A DNA stretch of 5,766 bases from Cyclobacteriaceae bacterium (GTDB taxonomy: Bacteria; Bacteroidota; Bacteroidia; Cytophagales; Cyclobacteriaceae), in assembly GCA_030589835.1 (NCBI GenBank), contig JAUUZS010000309.1:1-5766 (forward strand), in the 5' to 3' direction. Shown here in pieces: positions 1 to 5,606 of the stretch. The notes under the pieces are model-generated. The model had not been told where the DNA came from, searched no databases, and was given only the letters and a program-made list of their open reading frames with translations. The first letter of the stretch is position 1. Each line of letters opens with the position of its first letter. Position numbers and translations under genes: made by a program.

Positions 1-323
1 GCAATATCGTAATTTGATTCACCGGAATCACCTTCGGCAGCGTAATCCAGAATCGTTTTAATATTATATTTTGCTAATTTTTTAATAGTAAAATCGCACT
101 GATCGATCGATTCTCCACCACAAAATTGCTGAAAAACGGTATTTCTTATAATTCCTTTGATGGGGAGTTTTACTTTCAACGCGAATTTCATGATATTTGC
201 ACCCAATTTTGATAAAACCGGATTATTAATAGATGAAAAAAGCAAGTAGCTTTTTTTGAGTTCCCGATCAGACTTATAGGAAAAAGCTATAAAAGTGTCT
301 GTAAATGAAAGATTGGATTTCAT
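1..323 (-). CDS. Proline dehydrogenase, N-terminal part (gene runs off the window start)
   Basis: The FAD-dependent enzyme oxidises L-proline to pyrroline-5-carboxylate, the first step of proline breakdown. Reading down from the ATG at 323-321, the frame stays open for 107 codons to the window edge, so the 3' part is missing. Visible pieces match the Bacteroidota single-domain proline dehydrogenases: an opening 'DTFIAFSYKSDRELKKSYLLF' type segment (residues 9-28), then 'LPIKGIIRNTVFQQFCGG' at about residues 53-70, and 'YNIKTILDYAAEGDSGE' at about 86-102, where the first beta strand of the TIM barrel begins. Relatives are about 390 residues, so roughly a quarter is seen and the catalytic and FAD-binding residues are outside the window. 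It is transcribed divergently from the DAHP synthase gene across a 76-base gap. There is no signal peptide. The family call is by recognition of these segments; a bifunctional PutA is unlikely because of the short N-terminus. Confidence 0.82.
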   Translation of the reverse strand, partial: MKSNLSFTDTFIAFSYKSDRELKKSYLLFSSINNPVLSKLGANIMKFALKVKLPIKGIIRNTVFQQFCGGESIDQCDFTIKKLAKYNIKTILDYAAEGDSGESNYDI

Positions 324-368
324 AATTACTTAAAAATTCCGGTGAACATTTTATTATCTTAAATCGGG

Positions 369-400
369 CGAATTTAATTAATATTTACTGTAAAAAACAA
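369..400 (-). promoter_or_regulatory. Possible Bacteroidota-type promoter for the proline dehydrogenase gene
   Basis: On the minus strand TTG (400-398) is followed after 21 bases by TAAATTCG (376-369). This matches the Bacteroidota -33/-7 pattern (TTG, then TAnnTTTG) with one mismatch in the -7 box. The start codon lies 45 bases further on, a reasonable leader. The TTG overlaps the start codon of the divergent DAHP synthase gene. Such matches are easy to find in AT-rich DNA, so this is only a candidate. Confidence 0.25.
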
Positions 401-1503
401 TGAAAATAGAATCGTTAGAGTCCTGGGGTATTGGCATCAATAAACCTGCAATATTTGCAGGGCCTTGTAGCGCTGAAACAGAAGAGCAACTTCTCGAAAC
501 AACAAAGAGAATTAAAGATGTGGGTATAGAAGTTATCCGGGCAGGAATATGGAAACCAAGAACCAGGCCGAATAATTTTGAGGGGATTGGGGAAGAGGCA
601 CTAAGGTGGATCCAAAATGTCAAAAAGGAAACCGGCGTCAAATTTGCCGTTGAAGTTGCAACGCCAAAGCATGTGTACGAAGCCATCAAGCACAATGTGG
701 ATATTTTATGGGTAGGAGCACGATCAACAGCAAATCCTTTTACCGTTCAGGAAATTGCCGAAGCACTGCGAGGTGCAGATGTTCCGGTTTTAGTAAAAAA
801 CCCAGTCAATCCCGATCTGGCACTGTGGCTTGGTGCTATTGAGCGCATAAGCAATGTGGGAGTAACCAAAATCGGAGCCATCCACCGGGGGTTCTCATCA
901 TTCAAACAAACTAAATATAGAAATCTGCCGATGTGGCAAATTCCTTTGGAATTGAAAAGACAACTCAACACGATCCCATTGATTTGCGATCCAAGTCATA
1001 TTTGCGGAAATCGGGATAATATTTTTGAAGTATCTCAAAATGCCATTGATTTGGATTACGATGGCCTGATCATTGAAACGCACTGGGATCCGGAAAATGC
1101 ATGGAGCGATGCCGCACAGCAGATTACCCCGGAAACTTTGGGGACAATGCTGAAAAACCTGAAATTCAGAAAGCCAACTTCAAAAGATAAAGATTTCATC
1201 ACCATTCTTGGCGAGTTAAGAGAACAAATCGACCATGTAGACAAAGAGCTTTTTGATATCATTTCTCAACGAATGGATATCGTGGAGAAAATGGGGCTTT
1301 ATAAAAAGAAAAATAATGTTACCGTTTTTCAGAAAAACAGGTGGCAGGAAATCTCTGATTCCCGAAATAAATGGGCCGAAGAATTGGGGCTAAATCCGGA
1401 ATTTATGTGGGATTTATTTAAACTTATCCACAGCGCATCAATAAGAAGGCAGGAACACATCATGAATACACCTATCGATAAATTGGATGACACTACCAAA
1501 TAA
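400..1503 (+). CDS. aroF: Bifunctional DAHP synthase / chorismate mutase (type II, AroQ-like)
   Basis: This cytoplasmic enzyme joins phosphoenolpyruvate and erythrose-4-phosphate into DAHP, the entry step of the shikimate pathway, and also rearranges chorismate to prephenate. The DAHP synthase barrel of the short AroA/KdsA-like type spans about residues 1-250. It shows GPCS at 21-24 (Cys23, metal ligand), R47 and KPRTRP at 52-57, GARS at 106-109, KNP at 133-135, HRG at 162-164, DPSH at 197-200 (His200, metal) and the ETH/DPE patch at 226-232. A chorismate mutase domain follows at about 266-355, with R274, R291, K302 and R314 at positions expected for substrate binding. The length of 367 residues fits the Bacteroidota fusion family. 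In the Prevotella homologue the fused mutase domain mediates prephenate feedback on DAHP synthase; I infer the same here. The ATG at 400 puts GPCS at the usual distance. The gene overlaps aroB by 17 bases. The symbol varies between databases (aroF, aroG, aroA). Confidence 0.95.
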   Translation: MKIESLESWGIGINKPAIFAGPCSAETEEQLLETTKRIKDVGIEVIRAGIWKPRTRPNNFEGIGEEALRWIQNVKKETGVKFAVEVATPKHVYEAIKHNVDILWVGARSTANPFTVQEIAEALRGADVPVLVKNPVNPDLALWLGAIERISNVGVTKIGAIHRGFSSFKQTKYRNLPMWQIPLELKRQLNTIPLICDPSHICGNRDNIFEVSQNAIDLDYDGLIIETHWDPENAWSDAAQQITPETLGTMLKNLKFRKPTSKDKDFITILGELREQIDHVDKELFDIISQRMDIVEKMGLYKKKNNVTVFQKNRWQEISDSRNKWAEELGLNPEFMWDLFKLIHSASIRRQEHIMNTPIDKLDDTTK

Positions 1504-2548
1504 CATTGTTTTTTGCCAGAATGTCGGACAGGAATTAAACACATTTTTCTCCGGAAAGCAATACTCAAAAGTAGCTGTGCTGGTAGATAACAATACCAAA
1601 CAGCATTGTTATTCGCTAGTACAAGATGCTATTCCTGAGCATATATTAATTGAAATAGAAAGCGGCGAGGAGCGGAAAAATCTTGACACATGTCAGTATA
1701 TCTGGAATGAACTTACAGACAATGCATTTGACCGCAAATCGTTATTCGTAAATGTCGGGGGAGGTGTTATTGGTGACATGGGCGGTTTTTGCGCTGCCAC
1801 ATATAAAAGAGGCATTGATTTCATCAATATTCCTACCACGCTTTTGGCCCAGGTCGATGCAAGCATTGGCGGTAAATTAGGAATAGATTTTCATAACTTT
1901 AAAAATCATCTAGGCGTCTTTCAGAATCCCTTGAAAGTATTCCTCGAAAAAAGGTTTTTTTTAACACTTGATCCCACAGAGTTAAGATCTGGTTATGCTG
2001 AAATCATCAAGCATTGTTTGATTCGAGATCGTCTTAAGTTTGATGAAATCACAAACACATCCTACAACGAATTAAATTGGTTTGAGCTAAGTAAACATTC
2101 GGTAGACATTAAAAATAAGGTGGTCGCTGAAGATCCCACCGAACAAGGGCTTAGAAAAATCCTGAATTTCGGACATACCATTGGCCATGCTATAGAAAGC
2201 TACTTTCTGGAAATACCGGAGAAAAAACTTTTGCATGGTGAAGCCATTGCTTTGGGCATGATTTGCGAATCCTATTTATCTGCAAAAAAAACAACGCTGA
2301 AAGAAGCTGATCTTGAAAGGATTACGAATTATATCCTGGATATTTATAATCCAAAGGCGATATCAATAGAAGATATTGATGGGATTATCAGACTTACAAA
2401 ACAAGACAAAAAAAATGAGGGGAATAAAATAAAATCCTCCCTATTAAATAGTATTGGTGATTGCGCATATAATATTGAAATTGACGCTCTGGAAATAGAA
2501 GCATCAATCAATTATTATAATGACAAGGTAAACAACTATACGAAATAG
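1487..2548 (+). CDS. aroB: 3-dehydroquinate synthase
   Basis: The enzyme is NAD- and divalent-metal-dependent and converts DAHP, the product of the upstream gene, to 3-dehydroquinate, the second shikimate step. The protein has 353 residues, normal for the family. The NAD-binding half shows GGGVIGDMGGF at 91-101, the IPTTLLAQVDASIGGK block at 115-130 (Lys130) and N140. The metal-binding half shows SGYAEIIKH at 168-176 (Glu172), FGHTIGHAIE at 228-237 (His230, with His234 as the second conserved histidine) and LHGEA at 249-253 (His250); Glu172, His230 and His250 should be the three metal ligands. The gap between His230 and His250 is 20 residues, about three longer than in E. coli AroB as I recall it, so a short loop is longer here. 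The ATG at 1487 lies inside the end of the DAHP synthase gene, which implies one transcript and possibly coupled translation. No Shine-Dalgarno site precedes it. Confidence 0.96.
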   Translation: MTLPNNIVFCQNVGQELNTFFSGKQYSKVAVLVDNNTKQHCYSLVQDAIPEHILIEIESGEERKNLDTCQYIWNELTDNAFDRKSLFVNVGGGVIGDMGGFCAATYKRGIDFINIPTTLLAQVDASIGGKLGIDFHNFKNHLGVFQNPLKVFLEKRFFLTLDPTELRSGYAEIIKHCLIRDRLKFDEITNTSYNELNWFELSKHSVDIKNKVVAEDPTEQGLRKILNFGHTIGHAIESYFLEIPEKKLLHGEAIALGMICESYLSAKKTTLKEADLERITNYILDIYNPKAISIEDIDGIIRLTKQDKKNEGNKIKSSLLNSIGDCAYNIEIDALEIEASINYYNDKVNNYTK

Positions 2549-2721
2549 TTATTCAAGTCTTCTGGGATATTACTTTTTCTGAAAAGGTTTTTTACGCCTT
2601 TTAATGTATCATTTGGCAAAAACTTATTAGTGCTCAATACAGGCTCGGCAATCTTTTTGAGCAAGGCGCCAACAATGATCCCGGAAGTAACGATGGAAGC
2701 TGTTTTAATTATTTTATTCAT
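2536..2721 (-). CDS. Small hypothetical protein with an N-terminal hydrophobic segment
   Basis: I do not recognise this 61-residue protein. It begins with a short basic stretch (MNKIIK), then a mainly hydrophobic, glycine-containing segment (ASIVTSGIIVGALL, residues 8-21) that could be a membrane anchor. A polar, basic C-terminal part follows, with many Lys and Asn residues and an acidic patch near the end (residues 53-57). The layout resembles other tiny bacterial membrane-associated proteins of the YtxH-like kind, but no diagnostic motif is present. It is convergent with aroB and overlaps its last 13 bases, and it fills most of an otherwise empty 323-base gap. The ATG at 2721-2719 is the first in the frame and ends with TAG at 2538-2536. 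It may be a chance reading frame; the sensible amino acid composition and its position favour a real gene slightly. Confidence 0.48.
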   Translation of the reverse strand: MNKIIKTASIVTSGIIVGALLKKIAEPVLSTNKFLPNDTLKGVKNLFRKSNIPEDLNNYFV

Positions 2722-2871
2722 GATTTAGCTTGATTACATTTTCATCACTTATCTATACGGACAATTTTATAAGCAAATAGTTGGAATAAGATTATAAAAA
2801 AATTGTTTTAATTGTAGTTTTTATAAAAATGGTACCATTATTAAAGTGAAATCATTTATTACAAATCAAGT
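2722..2871. other. Gene-free AT-rich region upstream of aroA
   Basis: These 150 bases separate the start of the small minus-strand ORF from the aroA start codon, so they should hold the promoter of aroA and perhaps one for the small ORF. I see no convincing TTG plus TAnnTTTG pair at proper spacing on either strand. The best partial -7 match on the plus strand, TAGTTTTT at 2815-2822, has no -33 box at the right distance. The notable content is a pair of overlapping palindromes, listed separately. Confidence 0.5.
2818..2843. repeat. Two overlapping palindromes just upstream of aroA
   Basis: TTTTTATAAAAA (2818-2829) is a perfect 12-base palindrome. It overlaps a second perfect one, AATGGTACCATT (2828-2839), by two bases. 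The second extends to 20 bases (2824-2843) if a single mismatched pair is allowed. The inner end lies about 30 bases before the aroA start codon, a typical place for an operator or for the 5' untranslated region. The first palindrome is pure A/T and could arise by chance; the second has a GGTACC core and is less trivial. No regulator can be named. Confidence 0.45.
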
Positions 2872-4110
2872 ATGAGCAAATTCAATGCCATAGTACTTCA
2901 AAAAAAAACAAAACTTGAGCACATCACCATTACGCTCCCTTCCTCAAAAAGCGAGAGCAATCGGGCATTGATCATCAATTCATTTGCAAAGGGCAATCTC
3001 TATAATCTCTCTGAAGCCAGGGATACCCAGACCATGCAAATGCTTCTAAAGTCAGATGATAAGGAACTGGATGTATTGGACGCAGGAACGACCATGCGAT
3101 TTTTAGTAGCATACTGTGCGCTTACCAATCAAAATAAAATATTGACCGGTACACCCAGGATGTGCGAGCGGCCAATCCGTATTTTAGTAAACGCATTGAG
3201 GGAATTAGGCGCAGATATAAAATACCTTGATCAAAATGGATTTCCTCCATTAGAAACTTTAGGGTTCCAAAAACAAAAAACGGATCAAATCTCCATCAGA
3301 GGTGACGTGAGTAGTCAGTATATTTCGGCTGTCATGATGGTTGCTCCGACTCTCCGGCATGGCTTGACCATTGAACTAAAAGGAAAAGTGGCCAGCAAAC
3401 CCTATATTTTGATGACCCTGGAATTGATGAAAAAATTTGGGGCAGAAGCCGAATTTACTGACGACAACAAAATTATAATAAAGCCGGGCAACTATTCTGC
3501 TACTGAATTTTCTGTAGAATCGGATTGGTCTGGTGCCAGCTATTGGTTCAGCTTTGTAGCTATGGCGCACAAAGCAGAAGTGTTGCTTACCGGACTAAAA
3601 CCTGATTCCTTGCAAGGAGATCATAAAATCATGGAAATCATGAGCCCTCTTGGTGTGAAATCAGCATTCACTTCTGAAGGCTTGCTCCTCACCAAAACAA
3701 GTCATGAAATCAATTTTTTTTATGACTTCAGCAATTGCCCCGACCTGGCACAAACAGTCGTAGTAGTTTGCGCTGCAAAAGGAATCGATGCAGAATTTAC
3801 AGGACTGGAAAGCCTAAAAATCAAAGAAACCGACAGGGTTTTTGCCCTTCAGCAAGAGCTTAAAAAAATTGGAGCATCGCTAATTGAAACTAAGGGTCCA
3901 AAATGGGCAGTAGTTCCATCAAAAGATATTCAAGAGAATAATGTGGCTGTTTCCATAAAAACATATGATGACCACAGAATGGCGATGGCCTTCGCCCCTT
4001 TGGCAACACTATTGGATATCGAAATCCAACACCCTTCTGTAGTCAACAAATCCTATCCCAGCTTTTGGAAACATATGAAAGAAGCTGGATTTGAATTCGA
4101 TTTCAAATAA
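2872..4110 (+). CDS. aroA: 3-phosphoshikimate 1-carboxyvinyltransferase (EPSP synthase)
   Basis: The enzyme transfers the enolpyruvyl group of phosphoenolpyruvate to shikimate-3-phosphate, the sixth shikimate step. All core motifs are present in order in 412 residues (E. coli: 427). They are SSKSESNRA at 24-32 (Lys26, Ser27, Arg31), DAGTTMRF at 70-77, PRMCERP at 95-101 (Arg100), SSQ at 147-149, CPDLAQT at 289-295 (Asp291, the likely catalytic acid/base), KETDR at 318-322, DDHRMAM at 366-372 (Arg369) and NKSYP at 392-396 (Lys393). The family's usual NAGTAMRP is changed here: Asp70 replaces Asn and Phe77 replaces the Pro101 of E. coli numbering, which I believe is common in Bacteroidota. The ATG at 2872 leaves a normal N-terminus. 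The gene shares strand and pathway with aroF-aroB but lies 323 bases downstream, so it probably has its own promoter. Its stop is two bases from the convergent M42 gene. Confidence 0.96.
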   Translation: MSKFNAIVLQKKTKLEHITITLPSSKSESNRALIINSFAKGNLYNLSEARDTQTMQMLLKSDDKELDVLDAGTTMRFLVAYCALTNQNKILTGTPRMCERPIRILVNALRELGADIKYLDQNGFPPLETLGFQKQKTDQISIRGDVSSQYISAVMMVAPTLRHGLTIELKGKVASKPYILMTLELMKKFGAEAEFTDDNKIIIKPGNYSATEFSVESDWSGASYWFSFVAMAHKAEVLLTGLKPDSLQGDHKIMEIMSPLGVKSAFTSEGLLLTKTSHEINFFYDFSNCPDLAQTVVVVCAAKGIDAEFTGLESLKIKETDRVFALQQELKKIGASLIETKGPKWAVVPSKDIQENNVAVSIKTYDDHRMAMAFAPLATLLDIEIQHPSVVNKSYPSFWKHMKEAGFEFDFK

Positions 4111-4112
4111 AT

Positions 4113-5186
4113 TTACTTGATATACCTGAAGTCGTGATCGGCGTTCAACTGGATTAAGAATTCATACATTAATTTAATAACGTTTTCTACATCCTTAAGA
4201 TCCGCCATTTCAACAGTGGTATGCATGTATTTTATGGGTACAGAAATCAGTGCTGAAGCTACCCCTTCATTTGAATAGGCAAAAGCATCGGTGTCCGTTC
4301 CTGACATTTTTGATAATGCTGATCGCTGGTAATAGATCTTATTTTTTCCTGCGACATCAAACAACATTTTCAGCACATTATTATGAACGGATGGGGCAAA
4401 CGAAAGTACCGGTCCTTTGCCTGTGCGCTGGTCTCCCTGCTTGATCTTATTATACCCCGGAGCAGTCGTATCATGGCAAACATCCGTGATAATTGCCACA
4501 TCAGGTTTTATTCGATTAGCAATCATTTCGGCACCGCGCAACCCAATTTCCTCTTGCACGGCATTCGTTACGTACAGACCAAATGGTAATTTAACCTTAT
4601 TCTCCTTGATCATCCTGGCAACTTCAGCAATCATGAAGCCACCTAAGCGATTATCCAATGCGCGACCAACCAGGTATTTTTTGTTCATTTCCATCAGCTG
4701 ATCTTCGAACGTCACCACAGACCCAACCTGGACCCCCATTTTATTGGCTTCTTCATCGGAACTCGCTCCGCAATCCAATACTACGGTTTCAACATCCATT
4801 TTGCCACCCTCCTCTCGCTTTTCTCGTACGTGAATCGCAGGCCAACCAAAAACAGCAGGAACAACACCCTTCTCCCCATGGATTTTTACGCGTTTGGATG
4901 GAGCAATCACATAGTCCGATCCGCCATTTCTAATCACATGGATGTATCCTTCTTTTGAGATATAATTTACAAACCATGAAATCTCATCACAATGCGCCTC
5001 GATCACAACTTTGTATTTTGCGTCCGGATTTATAATTGCCGCCGCAGAACCGTAAGTGTCTGTGAAGTAACTGTCCGTAAACTGCTTTACATAATCCAAC
5101 CATATTTTTTGGCCCTCAACTTCAAAACCTGTAGGGGATTCGCTATTCAGATAGTTATATAGAAATTTTTTGCTTTTAGCATTCAT
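4113..5186 (-). CDS. M42 family metallo-aminopeptidase (glutamyl aminopeptidase / FrvX-like)
   Basis: A cytoplasmic, two-metal aminopeptidase that would trim N-terminal residues from peptides; relatives form large dodecameric shells. The protein has 357 residues, normal for the family. The metal and catalytic residues are all visible: HCD at 65-67 (His65), GRALDNRLGG at 174-183 (Asp178, bridging), QEEIG at 211-215 (Glu212, general base; Glu213, metal), ITDVCHD at 233-239 (Asp235, metal) and KYMHTTVE at 319-326 (His322, metal). The segment between about residues 75 and 165 corresponds to the inserted oligomerisation domain. SPTGFE at 17-22 is the usual N-terminal family signature. There is no signal peptide or membrane segment. 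The substrate cannot be told: members were variously annotated as endoglucanase, deblocking or glutamyl aminopeptidase, and the endoglucanase name is probably wrong. It converges with aroA with a two-base gap and is divergent from the antitoxin gene. Confidence 0.93.
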   Translation of the reverse strand: MNAKSKKFLYNYLNSESPTGFEVEGQKIWLDYVKQFTDSYFTDTYGSAAAIINPDAKYKVVIEAHCDEISWFVNYISKEGYIHVIRNGGSDYVIAPSKRVKIHGEKGVVPAVFGWPAIHVREKREEGGKMDVETVVLDCGASSDEEANKMGVQVGSVVTFEDQLMEMNKKYLVGRALDNRLGGFMIAEVARMIKENKVKLPFGLYVTNAVQEEIGLRGAEMIANRIKPDVAIITDVCHDTTAPGYNKIKQGDQRTGKGPVLSFAPSVHNNVLKMLFDVAGKNKIYYQRSALSKMSGTDTDAFAYSNEGVASALISVPIKYMHTTVEMADLKDVENVIKLMYEFLIQLNADHDFRYIK

Positions 5187-5381
5187 AGGTTTACAATTTT
5201 AATTTTGGGCAAATTACAAAAAAAAATAAGGCTGTCCATTTGAAACAAGTCTTCAAACTCTTCTGAGTTTTAATTATAGGGGATCTCTATATATTCTGGT
5301 AGGTCGAATTATTTCTTTGGATAAGAATTTATAATAAAGCACACTAAACCGATAACCATTGAAAATCGTTACTTTTATACT
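5187..5381. other. Divergent intergenic region between the M42 peptidase and the toxin-antitoxin pair
   Basis: No coding frame of note is seen in these 195 bases. The region must hold the promoters of both flanking genes. A small stem-loop candidate lies at 5255-5270: AAACTC and GAGTTT flank a TTCT loop, and two more pairs form if one mismatch is skipped. No strong T-run follows it and no gene ends here, so it is not called a terminator. Confidence 0.5.
5217..5248 (-). promoter_or_regulatory. Possible promoter for the M42 peptidase gene
   Basis: On the minus strand TTG (5248-5246) is followed after 21 bases by TTTTTTTG (5224-5217), one mismatch from the Bacteroidota -7 box TAnnTTTG. The spacing is the same as in the candidate in front of the proline dehydrogenase gene. 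The peptidase ATG lies 31 bases downstream of the box. Because the -7 match sits in a homopolymer run, the evidence is weak. Confidence 0.22.
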
Positions 5382-5606
5382 ATGGATGATATATTAGTAA
5401 AATACAACACATTGTCTCCCGACATTAAAAAGGAAGTAAATGACTTTCTGGACTTTATGATATCCAAGGACAAGGGCAAAAAAATATTTGATATCAAAAG
5501 CTGGAAAAATAAGATAATAAACATTTCCACTTGGGCCGATAAAGACATCAAAGCTTTTGAAGAAGGCCAACAACAATTTAATCAATGGAAGAGTGAGGAA
5601 TGGTAG
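5382..5606 (+). CDS. DUF2281-type antitoxin (VapB-like), partner of the downstream VapC
   Basis: This 74-residue acidic/basic protein would bind and neutralise the PIN-domain ribonuclease encoded next to it. The N-terminal part has the DUF2281 pattern: a helix with LSPDIKKEVNDFLDFMISK (residues 12-30), where the hydrophobic spacing of V, F, L and F is typical. The C-terminal half is rich in Trp and charged residues, with SWKNKI at 41-46, STWADKDIKAFEE at 49-61 and FNQWKSEEW at 66-74. I recognise this pattern from Bacteroidota proteins located before vapC genes. No AbrB-, MazE- or ribbon-helix-helix-like DNA-binding segment is evident, so how it would autoregulate is unclear. Its stop codon overlaps the toxin start by seven bases, the usual tight coupling of toxin-antitoxin genes. 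The ATG at 5382 is the first in frame; it has no Shine-Dalgarno site. Confidence 0.78.
   Translation: MDDILVKYNTLSPDIKKEVNDFLDFMISKDKGKKIFDIKSWKNKIINISTWADKDIKAFEEGQQQFNQWKSEEW

Noticed and set aside
324..399. Leader peptide or attenuator for aromatic amino acids upstream of the DAHP synthase gene
   Set aside because: The gap is only 76 bases and holds no short ORF rich in Phe, Tyr or Trp and no paired stems.
378..695. A 105-codon minus-strand ORF across the start of the DAHP synthase gene
   Set aside because: It is opposite a clear catalytic domain, rich in Ser, Phe and Leu without any motif, and begins inside the GPCS-bearing region; it is a shadow.
2582..2602. Inverted repeat AAAAGG/CCTTTT with a nine-base loop just after aroB, as a terminator
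   Set aside because: The stem is only six pairs with two G-C pairs, the loop is long, and no T-run follows; it also falls inside the possible small ORF.
4250..4933. A series of overlapping plus-strand ORFs of 64-94 codons opposite the M42 gene
   Set aside because: They lie wholly inside a gene with a full set of M42 motifs, are low-complexity and Pro/Ser-rich, and have no recognisable domain; they are antisense shadows.
5255..5270. Stem-loop AAACTC-TTCT-GAGTTT as a transcription terminator
   Set aside because: The stem is short and weak, the following T-run is only four bases, and both flanking genes start here rather than end.
5370..5377. TACTTTTA as a -7 box for the antitoxin gene
   Set aside because: It matches seven of eight bases but ends five bases before the ATG and has no TTG at the needed distance upstream; it would also require a leaderless transcript.
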